Positions 1 through 9,301 of a DNA stretch of 17,814 bases are shown here, piece by piece (the stretch's first letter is position 1; every line of letters starts with the position of its first letter). The position numbers were made by a program, and so were the translations under genes. Location of the stretch: contig SWBL01000596.1 of NCBI GenBank assembly GCA_024195585.1, positions 1 to 17,814 on the forward strand, given 5' to 3'. The notes beneath the pieces were generated by a model, which was not told where the DNA came from, ran no database searches, and saw only the letters and a program-made list of their open reading frames with translations. This DNA comes from Aureobasidium sp. EXF-3400. Taxonomy: Eukaryota > Ascomycota > Dothideomycetes > Dothideales > Saccotheciaceae.

Positions 1-679
1 GCCGCGCCCACGCCATCGCTGGCAACTAAACTAGCTAACCAGCTTCTAGGTTCATGGGGTTCGTTGGTTGATGTGTTGGAGGGTTTCATGCATCAGGCAA
101 CACACAAAAAAGGCGTCTCGGGGAGCATGTTGTTCAGAAGTTTTCCCGCGATGTGCCATGCAGCACTTTCGTAGCTTTACGACAAAAGAAAGATATCCAA
201 GCTCACAGCTTCGCGCCCAAAATGATTTAATGACTTTTCTGCATTCAAACTGTGTGAGACGTGAAGTGTTTATCCTTGAATACCTATGTCAGACTATTTG
301 CAGATGATTGGCCTCGTAAGCTGTGGTCCATGCTGGAGGCAGAGAGCCAGTAGAATGCCATTGTCGAAGTCGCAATTGTCTTGGGCTCTCGGGGAAAGTC
401 AAAAGTTATGTGAGTGCCTGGAACAAATCGTGGGCCGTCGCGTTCGCTGACGTTGCGGCGTTGGTCGGGCGTTGTCACGGCGGTGCTCGGCACGACGTCG
501 ATACGTGACGGCAGCTCCATCTTCAGGATATTGCTGCTCTTTATTAAACACTCTCCTTGGTCCCCGCTTGTTCTCCCCTCATTTCCGGCCTGAGCACGGT
601 GACTCCTTTCGTTCTGGTTTCCTATTTCCAGTGAAGCCCAATACCACGCATCGAGCATACCGCGGCATCCACAGCCATC
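1..679. other. Upstream region of SLA2, no supportable gene
   Basis: No coding region could be supported here. The segment just before the SLA2 start is pyrimidine-rich (about 540-620), as expected of a fungal 5' UTR, and an inverted CCAAT (ATTGG) lies near 310. Reading frame 1 is open from the left edge to a stop near 177, but it has no recognisable protein block. It could be the tail of a gene outside the window or simply chance. The promoter of SLA2 must lie in this stretch, but no element was located with confidence. Confidence 0.4.
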
Positions 680-3600
680 ATGTCGCTCCACTCGACGCGC
701 AATGTCGACATGGGCAAGTATGTAGTAGCCTGTCGCAACCTGCGCGAGACATGCTAACAACTTCTCAGGCAAGAGTCCGAGTTGGCCATCAACATCCGCA
801 AGGCCACGAGTATCGGTATGGTCCCGATCCAATGCCTATACCCCAACCCATGCTAATACACTCATACAGAGGAGACCGCCCCCAAGAGTACGCTACCCAT
901 CCACTCAGCTTCCAAACTCGACTGAACACCACTCCAGGAAAACACGTTCGAGCATGCATCGTCTACACATACGACCACCGCAGTTCGCAATCCTTCTGGG
1001 CTGGCATGAAGGTGTAAGAGCAATCACTGCCAAAGACTATCACAACTATACTGAGCCGACCTTCCAGTCAACCCATCATGGCCGACGAAGTCCAGACCTT
1101 CAAAGCTCTCATTACCATCCATAAAGTCCTGCAAGAAGGCCACCCCGTCGTTCTGAAAGAGGCCCAGGCACACGTTGGCTGGCTTGAGAGTCTGTCGCGT
1201 GGCGTCGCAGGTGGTGACGGCATGAAGGGTACGCCTGTATAGGCCTACGCTTGCAGTACAATGCTGACAATGCTTAGGATATGGTTCTCTGATCTCTGAA
1301 TACGTCTACTACCTGATCGCAAAGCTCAACTTCCACAGAAACCACCCCGAATTCAACGGTGCGTACTCCATACGATCTACAGTAAAGGCGCTGACGTAGG
1401 CAAAGGAACATTCGAGTATGAGGAGTACATCAGTTTGAAATCCATCAACGACCCGAACGAAGGGTAAGAATTGGCCAGCGGCAGCTCATTGCGAAGCGGC
1501 ATACTGATTCCGGCTAGATACGAGACCATCTCCGACCTCATGAACCTCCAAGATCAAATCGAGACATTCCAGAAGCTCGTTTTTGCTAACTTTAGAGGCG
1601 GGCTGAACAACGAGTGCAAGATCTCTTGTCTGGTGCCCCTGGTCCAGGAGAGTTACGGAATCTACAAGTTCATTACCAGCATGCTACGCGCCATGCATAC
1701 TGCACTTGGAGACGATGAAGTTCTCGCACCTCTCCGTGGACGTTACGATGCCCAACATTATCGCTTAGTCAAGTTCTACTACGAGTGCTCCAACTTGCGC
1801 TACTTGACCAGTTTGATCACCATTCCTAAGCTGCCTCAAGATCCACCAAACCTCCTGGGCGATGATGAGGACAAACCTGCCCTTCCTGCAAGACCGAGGA
1901 ACGAGCCTGTCACTAAGCCTGCCGATACTCCTCCGCGCCAGCCTTCCGTGGACCCTGAGCCGATCAACGAATTCTGGAAGAACGAGCAAGCACGTCAGCA
2001 AGAAGAGTATGAGGCCGAGCAAAGAAGATTGCAAGCACAATGGGATGAGGCGCAAAGACAACAACAGCAGGCTGCTCTGCAGGCTCAGAGGGACTTCGAG
2101 GAACAACAAAGACTACAGGCTGAACAGCAGAGGTTGGCTCAGGAGCAGTTGTTGCGTGACCAGTACTCGCAACAAACTCAGGGCAGAATGGCTGAACTGG
2201 AGCGTGAGAACCTCAATGCGCGCGCACAGTACGAGCGTGATCAGCTTATGCTTGAGCAATACGACAGGCGTATGAAGGCCCTTGAGGGAGAGTTGCAGCA
2301 ACTCCAAGTAAACTTTGGCCAACAGAATGCTTCCAAGGATGAACAGATTCGTGCTTTGCAGGAGCAGATCAACACCTGGAGGACCAAGTATGAAGCTTTG
2401 GCTAAGCTTTACTCTCAGCTACGTCACGAGCATCTCGAACTTCTTCAGAAATTCAAGGGTGTCCAACTCAAGGCAGCCTCTGCACAAGAAGCCATTGACA
2501 GAAGAGAGAAGCTGGAGAGAGAACTCAAGACCAAGAACTTGGAGCTTGCCGACATGATCCGCGAGAGAGACCGTGCTCTTCACGACAAGGATCGTTCATC
2601 TGGCGGGCACAAGGATGAGCTTGAGAAACTCAAACGTGAGCTACGCTTTGCTCTCGATAAAGCAGAGAATGCAGAGAGATCAAAGGGGTCCGAGCTTTCG
2701 TCCCTTCTTTCTAGACACAATAGAGAGATCGCAGACCTTGAGGAGGCCTTGCGCAACAAGACCAGAGCTTTGGACGACGCTCAGAACAAGTACGGCGAAC
2801 AAGATTCTGATCTTGAGAGACTTCTCCGCGAGAAGGAGGATGAACTCGAAATCTTCAAGGCCGGCATGGACCAGACACTGTTGGAGCTGAACGAACTCCG
2901 CAACGGTAAAGGCGAAACAGACCAAGCCCTCGACGAGCAGATCGACACTCTGCTTCTCGACAGTGTTCGCAAAATCTCCGACATCATTGATTCCGTGCTC
3001 CAAAATGGTGTCCAACGTGTCGATGATGCTCTCTACGAGCTGGATTCCACCATGCAGGCAGGAAACCAAAGTGCTTCTGGTGCATATGTCTTGTCGACTA
3101 TCGAGAAGGCTGCATCGAGCGCAATGGAGTTCTCAACTGCCTTCAACAACTTCATCGCTGATGGTCCCAACAGCACTCATGCCGAAGTCATCCGCACTGT
3201 TCACACTTTCTCCAACTCTGTTGCAGATGTCCTTTCAAACACCAAGGGTCTGACCAGATTCGCTTCTGATGAGAAGAAGGCTGACCAGCTTATGAATGCT
3301 GCGCGCCAGTCTGCTCTCAGCACAGTCAGCTTCTTCCGCTCCATCCAGAGTTACCGTCTTGACGGTCTAGATGATCTGCAGAAGACTGATGTTGTCATCA
3401 ACAAGAACAACGAGGTTCAGATCAACCTGAACAGCTTGTCCAAGATTGCTGATGCATTCGCTCCCAAGCACAAGCTGACCGCTGCTTCTGGAGATCTTGG
3501 TGATCTTGTTGACCGCGAGATGGCTAACGCCGCAAAGGCAATCGAAGCAGCTACCGACCGTCTTACTGCTCTCATGAACAAGTCCAGAGATGGTTACTCA

Positions 3601-4523
3601 ACTTACGAGCTCAAGATCCACGATGCTATCCTCGGCGCTGCCATTGCAGTCACTAACGCTATTGCGAACCTGATCAAAGCAGCCACTGCATCTCAGCAAG
3701 AAATTGTCAAAGAAGGCCGTGGCTCGTCCTTGTCGAAATCGGTACGTACACGAAATTACATTAACCACAGGTCAATAGCCACCAGGCGGTGTCTCGGCTC
3801 ACGCTCAACATCGAATCTTGCCTGTAGAATTGCAGGATACTATTCGGAGGATTGAGAGTCTCCACGGAGAGCTTGTCCTCTCTTACTCGACCTCGGATAG
3901 TAACCCTGCGATGATACATTGGTAACTCCTGGTGTCTTTTAGATTCTGTGGTGATGTACCATTCTTTCACACAAGAACCATGCTAACTGTATTGGAGGCT
4001 TTCTACAAGAAGAACAACCGCTGGACAGAAGGACTCATCTCCGCTGCAAAGGCTGTCGCTAACAGCACGAACCTGCTCATCGAGACTGCAGATGGCGTTA
4101 TTGGAGGTCGCAACTCGCCCGAGCAGCTGATCGTTGCATCCAACGATGTAGCTGCTTCCACTGCTCAGCTGGTCGCTGCCAGCAGAGTCAAGGCCAGCTT
4201 CATGAGCAAGACTCAAGAAAGACTGGAGGACGCCAGCAAGGCTGTCACTGGTGCATGCCGCAATCTGGTTAAGCAAGTCCAGGCCATCATTGATGCTCGT
4301 GCAAACGGTGAAGAAGTCATCGATTACTCCAAGCTGTCAAGGCACGAGTTCAACAGATCGTACGTGTTTCCATCTTTCTTTCATATCAACCGCATGCTAA
4401 TATTTTATAAACAGACACATGGAGAAGCAAGTCGAGATTCTGCAGCTCGAGAACGCCCTTGGCAGAGCACGAAAAGACTTGGGCGAGATGCGCAAGCTCG
4501 CTTACCAAGAAGACGAGGAATGA
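680..4523 (+). CDS. SLA2: SLA2/END4 (HIP1R-type) clathrin-actin endocytic adaptor
   Basis: Cortical adaptor that binds PI(4,5)P2 and clathrin light chain at endocytic sites and couples the coat to F-actin. Inferred exons: 680-717, 769-815, 870-887, 938-1013, 1068-1228, 1278-1358, 1406-1463, 1518-3741, 3998-4359, 4415-4523, giving 1057 aa, the usual family length. Seen in order: an N-terminal ANTH domain (about residues 15-265; blocks such as KHVRACIVYTYDH, FEYEEYISL, ESYGIYKFITSMLRAMH); a Pro-rich linker; a long Gln/Glu-rich coiled coil (about 316-630); and a C-terminal I/LWEQ (THATCH) actin-binding module carrying RWTEGLISAAKAVA, SPEQLIVASNDVAAST and VAASRVKASF. The last exon ends in a charged helix (VEILQLENALGRARKDLGEM). 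Start chosen because ATG 680 directly precedes the first spliced block and follows a pyrimidine-rich leader. Exon 3 is only 18 nt. Intron 6 could instead end at 1399, adding two residues. Intron 8 is 256 nt and ends in GAG. Orthologue in Aspergillus: slaB. Confidence 0.96.
3742..3997 (+). other. Atypically long intron 8 of SLA2
   Basis: The reading frame is conserved up to 3741 (a GRGSS-type block) and resumes at 3998 with AFYKKNNRWTEGL, so the 256 nt between are read as one intron. The donor is GTACGT at 3742. A good branch site (GCTAAC, 3982-3987) stands about 10 nt before the only possible acceptor, GAG, at 3995-3997. The other eight introns of the gene are 47-55 nt. Internal acceptor-like sites (CACAG ending at 3770, TTGCAG near 3835) leave open a nested or alternatively spliced arrangement, but no internal piece joins both flanks in frame. 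Confidence 0.65.
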
Positions 4524-4990
4524 GCGATTTCATAGGCCTCTGTTTAAGTCTTGTAGTGATACCAAATTCCGTTGTTTGTTCAATTGTAACTGTATATTTT
4601 TGCTCGGTTTATCACTTAGGCTTCGTTCTATTTTCATTGTGATGTCGTTCATTGTTTTGTAAACTTTACTCAACACAGAGATGCTATCTCCCGAGTGCGG
4701 AGGTCTGTCAACTTTGACTATCGGGAGTGCACAATACTTTCGTGAATAAGGAGATGGTCCACAGAGAAGTGCGTTTAGGACACTCTTAGGCTTATGGTAA
4801 AGGGTTCGAGGAGGTACTGTCCCATCTACAGTAGACGCTATCTCCTGGAGGTAAATGTTTTGTGACTCCTGGCTGTCAAAATGCACAATATTTTGGTGGA
4901 TTAGGAGAGGGTCCACTGAGATTCATCTAGGTCCCCTCTCTAAAACATGTATCTAAAAACTACATATGTACACAAGCCTAAGCCGGCGAT
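4524..4990. other. Convergent 3' region between SLA2 and the GH32 gene
   Basis: About 470 bp separate the two stop codons, which face each other. The part before 4679 is AT-rich and fits the SLA2 3' UTR. The rest is occupied by the 154-bp direct repeat. The open frames here on either strand merely read through the repeat. No RNA gene was recognised. Confidence 0.6.
4679..4927. repeat. Diverged 154-bp-period direct repeat, two copies
   Basis: Copy A starts at 4679 and copy B at 4833. A 13-nt block (AGAYGCTATCTCC) matches 12/13 between 4679-4691 and 4833-4845. A 40-nt block matches about 34/40 between 4728-4767 and 4882-4921 (TGCACAATA, GGAGA, GGTCCAC). Both pairs have exactly the same 154-bp offset, so they derive from one duplication, while the sequence between the blocks has diverged strongly. 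Copy A contains a perfect 7-bp inverted repeat (CTCCCGA 4688-4694 with TCGGGAG 4721-4727) that copy B lacks. The repeat lies between the convergent ends of SLA2 and the GH32 gene. It may be an old local duplication or a remnant of a small element. No coding capacity is supported. Confidence 0.7.
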
Positions 4991-7328
4991 TCATTCGACT
5001 GTACTAAGATCAATGCCATAAGGCAAGTTCTCAGGCGGAGGCAAAGGAGGAGCACCAACACCATCATAGGTAAGGGGTACATTAGGGTTGTTAGGTGGCT
5101 GCACGAAGCCAACACCATTATCAATCAACTCCTGAGGGTTGGTAGGACGCTTAGGGAATACATTGGGCACACCCTCCCAAACACTGACATTGGAGAATTT
5201 GACTCCGGTTTCCAGGGTCGAGTTTCTCAAGGTGTCGGGGAATTGGAGGTAGAAGCCCATGCGAGTGGAGTCTTTGTACCAGTAGTAGATTTGTGTGGAG
5301 ATGGTGAGGACATCATTGACATACACCTCGAAGAAACTGCCATCCATAAAGGCGCGGATGTTGAGGGATTGAATGGAGTAGGTTTGCTTGCCTTGGTCGT
5401 CGGTCGAGGAGATGTTCCACAGACGCAGTTTGCCCATCTCCGGGTCGGTGTTGACGTTATCGCTGCCCAAAGCGACGTCGCGAGTGATCATGAAGGTCTC
5501 GTTAGAGGGGCGGTAGAGCATTGCTGCATCATCGACGGAGTAGTTGGCAGGTGCTGAGGCACTGGAGTGCAAGATTGTGAACCCGGCGGCAAAGTCTTCG
5601 TACTCTTCGTTGCGGAGAGACGACGAGGGGATCTCGACCGTGGCTTGGAGTTCCCATCGACGGCTGTGAGGGCTTTGCTTGAAGGGGATGAAGGCTTGAG
5701 TCACGCCTTCCTTTTGAGTAAACTCGACGTTGCTGCAGTTCGATTTAATCGAGCTCACATCGACGCTGAAGTCAGGCTCGGCCCAGGTCTGGTTGACATG
5801 CTTTCTGAAGGCAAGGATCTCACGGGCAGGCTTGCAACCCAGAGTTGCGAGAGTCACGGTGTCATTGCCTTCAGAAACAGCCATGGAAACTCCATCCTTT
5901 GCCAGGGTAGTGTTCAAGTGGCCGGTTGCGACGGACCAGTAACCGTTTTCAGCTGCAAGGTCATCGGCAACGACACCTGCGATCTCCTTGTAGTATAGCT
6001 CACGAGGGATAGAGTATACACCACCAGATCCAATTCTGTAGCCAACTTGCTCAGAGATGGTCGAGTTGAAGTCATCATTGCTCCAGCAGAACCCAAGACG
6101 ACGGTTGGTCTTGTAGTCAGGCATAGTTGTGCATGCGTATCCGAGTCCCCAGTCGAGAACACCGGTTGCATGGTCCTCAAGGATAACACTCTCATTGAGA
6201 GGGTTGCGCACAAATTTGCCCATCTTCCACAAGGAGTAGTGGAAGCTGTGGGTCTTTCTGCCTGATTCGGCACCCATGGTAACGAAGTTGACACCGTTCT
6301 CTAGGTTCTCTCCCTCTTGGTCAAGGAAAAGAGTGTTCGAGGTCTCGTAGTTGGAGCCATCGTTACCAGAGAAGTTACCAGCGCTGAAGGTAGTGTTGAC
6401 AGGGGTAGAGACTGAGGGGCCAAGGAACTCCCAGCTTGTGAAGTCTGATGCATTCTGTCTATACAAGAGCAGACGAGGACCGACTTGTCTGATACCGCTG
6501 CTGACCGAGAGATACCAAGTCTCAGGCGTGTCGTTGAGAAGCTTGCTGAACTGGGGACTCTGGAACACCCAAGGGTCACGGAAGCCTGTCACGTTGAATC
6601 CCTCAGGTGGACTAGGAATGACAGCATCAATGTCTGGCTTGATCCATGTAGCACCGTTATCTTCTGAGTATGCAAGCGCCTGAACCTCGCTACCTTTGAT
6701 ATAAGGTTTGCTCCAACTAGGCTTCGTTAGCTCATGACTATATCAAAGTGGCAGTTCAAGACATACCTGATAGGCAGATAATGGACACCTAAGTCTTCGT
6801 TAGCTCGTTGATTCAATCTGATAGACAGACAATGGTACCGGTGTAGATCAATGTTGGATTTCCCTTATATCCTTTTGGAATAACCGACCCGTCAAAGACA
6901 GCTAGAGGGTCGTTCTTGTTACCAGGTCCGATCGTAACCCCGTTCTCCAGCAAACTTGCATTAGTGTAGTTGTGGAAATCCACATAGCTAAGGAAGTCCG
7001 ATGTCAAAGCACCTCCAATGCTTGAGGTGATGGATATGTTTGGACCTCTTAGGTATGAGTAAAGGCCAGAAACATGGAAGACTCCTTGTTCATCTTGCCA
7101 GAAGGCAGTCGGGTCTCCGATATGGTTCGAGGATGGTCTGAATCTAGCTTTGGTTCGCCATTGTGTGAAGAGTGAGTTGTTGGCGTAAGAAGTGAGGTTC
7201 TGAGGAGGGAGACTGAAATTGGGAACTGCAGTTCCATTTGAAGTATTGTTGGAAGAATAGTCCACAGGCGATGCAACGGCCAGAGCCGCAGACAAGCAAG
7301 CCCCGGTTAATGCTAGAGTAGAATGCAT
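4991..7328 (-). CDS. Secreted GH32 beta-fructofuranosidase / fructosyltransferase-like enzyme
   Basis: Predicted extracellular family 32 glycoside hydrolase acting on sucrose or fructans. Inferred exons on the minus strand: 7328-6839, 6788-6767 (22 nt) and 6716-4991, giving 745 aa. Residues 1-20 form a signal peptide (hydrophobic core, then AVAS). Many N-x-S/T sites follow. The catalytic trio of the family is visible: Asp72 in an IGDP motif in place of the classical NDPNG, Asp218 in FRDP, and Glu295 in NYETSN in place of the usual EC motif. These variants match my recollection of the fungal fructosyltransferase-type branch (Aspergillus FTase), so transfructosylation is as plausible as hydrolysis. 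An N-terminal five-bladed propeller and a C-terminal beta-sandwich (about 480-740) are inferred from family architecture. The microexon supplies the VHYLPIS block that rejoins SWSKPYIKGSE across the two introns. The next gene to the left is convergent; the region upstream is long and empty. Confidence 0.92.
6717..6838 (-). repeat. Tandemly duplicated microexon-intron unit in the GH32 gene
   Basis: Read on the minus strand, the 22-nt exon (6788-6767) plus intron 2 (6766-6717) is paralogous to intron 1 (6838-6789). The exon block CCATTATCTGCCTATCAG matches CCATTGTCTGTCTATCAG inside intron 1 at 16/18, and both introns end around GAGCTAACGAAG before a TAG acceptor. In the intron-1 copy, one base is lost relative to the live exon and the GT that should follow CAG is absent, so it cannot work as an exon. 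Reading into it from exon 1 meets a stop within a few codons. Intron 2 carries about 22 extra bases. This looks like a local duplication in which one copy decayed into an intron. Confidence 0.8.
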
Positions 7329-7376
7329 CTTTGAACTTGGTCACTTCTACAGAACATGGCTGCGAGGACCATGCTC

Positions 7377-7382
7377 TTTATA
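7377..7382 (-). promoter_or_regulatory. Probable TATA box of the GH32 gene
   Basis: The minus strand reads GGTATAAAGAGC here, with TATAAA ending about 50 bp upstream of the start codon at 7328. The spacing suits a short-leader, highly regulated fungal gene. No transcription start was observed, and this is a match by eye only. Confidence 0.5.
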
Positions 7383-8899
7383 CCTTCAAAGCTCGGAAAA
7401 TGCATCGTGCCCTTACGTAGTTTGTAGAAATCCACTACTCGGCATTTAATCGAAAATTACCCATGTGTTGTGAGATCAGGCTAGTAGATGATGCCTTTGT
7501 CGGTCCGAGATCTGATATCGACACCAACTGCTTCCGTCGGTGTCTGATCAGCATTAGTACAAGAACTGTATCGCATGGCATGACTGGCAACCATCGGCAT
7601 GAATGTTCTTCGATTTCTGGAAACCGTCAATGGGCAGTCCAACGATTGGCTCGTCGTGCGCAAGCAGACTTTTGGCGACACGTTGGGAGCAATTCTGGAG
7701 ATGATGCGAAAAACTTAGCGGGAATCGAAGCGAAAAACACTGCAAATCGCTGCTACGATACATCTGATAGTTCTTGCATCTCTTCTGTGGTTGGAGAACC
7801 TTAGCCTGCATTACCTAAAGTATATGCCATTGGAAGCAATGCAATATGAGGTTCGGTAGGTATTGATCAGTCAGAGAATGAGGTGAGGTTGCTCAAATTG
7901 CGTCACGCTTATGCGATAGGTACAACCCTGGCCCTAATTATGAATCCATCCAAATGTTGATAGGCCAGTTGGGCCACAAACAATGGACATGGTCATCAAA
8001 TGATCTGAACACGGAGTATGCAGAGAGAGGAAATGATAGCGTGTGATTATGTGGACGAGAGCTTAACTTAGCTTGACTTGCCTCCCTATGTGCTAAAGAC
8101 CATAAGGCTTTTGTAGAGAATGTGGTTTCCACGGGTATCTCGATGGCCAAGCTTTAACTCTAGAATGCCACTGTGCATTTCATTAGCTTGTAACCTCCTT
8201 GTAACTCGGGATGGAGAAGGCCATGGTTCTTAGCTTACGGAGAGGTGGGAAAGCGATGCCAAAGTGCGTGCCAATACGTGGGTCAATTTGGAAGACTGCA
8301 ACCTTTCACCCTCCCCGTGTACTAAAGTATATAACGCGTATAGCTATCTAAATGCATAGTAGTGAAAGGGAATCAGATGGCATCCTCTGAGACGCAGTGA
8401 GTCGTCGACTCTCGGTGGACATGCCTCTGCTTCCCAAAACAATTGTGCCTTTTATAGTGTATATTTTGCTTGTCGCCGTAGGCGGAGTAGGTGATAGAAG
8501 TTACAGACTTCAGAAGACGGAAAGGTTGATCAGGGCTACGAGTAAACACAAGAGCAAAATCGAATGCCAATACCGTAGGCACGACTCAAACAAGCTCGGC
8601 AATGTTGAATAGGTGCATGCCGCCAAAAGATCTGTTATCACAGAACAGCCGGCTGTCCGGGTATGGAGTTGTAGATCGTTTGAAAGGACCGATTGACTAC
8701 TTGGCAAGTAAGCTCCAAAGCTGTGGTTGGTTTGTGAATCCGAGCAGGCAATCAGTGTCTACGAGGCCGCAACATATAACAATTACGTGTAGGAGCATTC
8801 GTCGTTGAACAGAATAATGATGATAGAGCAGCAGCTGGAGAAGAAAAGTGATAATGGAATGACGATGGTCGATAACATGATAAGAAAGTCGGGTGTGGG

Positions 8900-8941
8900 C
8901 CAATGAGAGGAGGGTGGGCGTTTTTTTTGCTGCATGACTCC
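8900..8941 (+). promoter_or_regulatory. Candidate CPA1 promoter elements (CCAAT and Gcn4/CPC1-like site)
   Basis: CCAAT occurs at 8900-8904 and TGACTCC at 8935-8941. The second is one mismatch from the TGACTCA site bound by the Gcn4/CPC1/CpcA general-control activators, which act on arginine-synthesis genes in fungi. They lie 144-185 bp upstream of the uORF start, a reasonable promoter position. Such short motifs arise easily by chance. Confidence 0.3.
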
Positions 8942-9084
8942 ACGGCGCCGACAATCGGGGGAAAGCTTGGGCTGTGTGCTTTTTACGCCAACCTCCAACC
9001 TGTGCTTCCTCGTCCTCCATCTACAGCTCCTCCAATCCCCATCAATCCACCCGGACTGCCTGTTAGCGGGCTGATATCGTCCTT

Positions 9085-9219
9085 ATGCGTACTGCGCCCA
9101 CCACCTACACCAGCCAAGGCAAGTCGATAGAGACGCCTCCTCAACCACCCTCAACACCTCTCTCTAACACCCTGCCAGACTACATTAGCGACCATCTCTG
9201 GAAGGCCAACGTGAATTAA
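9085..9219 (+). CDS. Arginine attenuator peptide (AAP), uORF of CPA1
   Basis: A regulatory 24-residue peptide in the CPA1 leader. In fungi the nascent AAP stalls ribosomes at its own stop codon when arginine is high, cutting initiation at CPA1 and promoting nonsense-mediated decay. Inferred exons: 9085-9118 and 9179-9219. After splicing, the peptide contains the family core TSQDYISDHLW, with Asp at residue 12 and Trp at residue 19, the same positions as in the Neurospora arg-2 AAP. Total length (24) also matches. The intron (9119-9178, 60 nt) is of GC-AG type: donor AAG|GCAAGT, branch CTAAC, acceptor CCAG. It is a multiple of three with no in-frame stop, so the unspliced RNA would encode a 44-residue version with 20 residues inserted between Gln11 and Asp12. 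The uORF ends 82 nt before the CPA1 start codon. Confidence 0.93.
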   Translation: MRTAPTTYTSQGKSIETPPQPPSTPLSNTLPDYISDHLWKANVN

Positions 9220-9301
9220 GAATTCGTCACATACAATCCAATCTATCAATCACACACCAACACATTTACAACCATCTACACGATAATCAACGACAATCAA
9301 A

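Larger units (their letters stand above)
7329..9084. other. 1.7-kb divergent intergenic region between the GH32 gene and CPA1
   Basis: No gene, tRNA or repeat could be supported on either strand. The open frames here are at most about 113 codons, carry no recognisable motif, and do not join through plausible introns. The left end must hold the GH32 promoter and the right end the CPA1 promoter and leader. Isolated CCAAT sequences occur near 8269 and 8566, and an 8-nt T run lies near 8921-8928. From about 8990 the sequence becomes C/T-rich, as expected of the CPA1 5' leader. Confidence 0.5.

Noticed and set aside
1..177. Frame 1 open from the left edge to a stop near 177, possibly the tail of an upstream gene
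   Set aside because: 58 open codons can occur by chance, no family block was recognised, and no link to a known neighbour could be made.
284..832. 182-codon minus-strand open frame
   Set aside because: It overlaps the SLA2 leader and first exons antisense, has no recognisable motif, and spans well-supported splice sites of the sense gene.
3771..3960. Possible extra exon inside SLA2 intron 8 (after TTGCAG near 3835)
   Set aside because: An open stretch exists, but no donor rejoins the conserved frame at 3998, and orthologues as I recall them have no residues at this place.
4530..4916. 128-codon minus-strand open frame downstream of SLA2
   Set aside because: It reads through the two copies of the 154-bp repeat, which explains its internal similarity; no function or start signal supports it.
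7463..7811. Overlapping open frames of 113 codons (+) and 85 codons (-) in the GH32/CPA1 intergenic region
   Set aside because: No similarity that I recognise, no credible splice extension, and no codon pattern distinct from the surrounding non-coding DNA.
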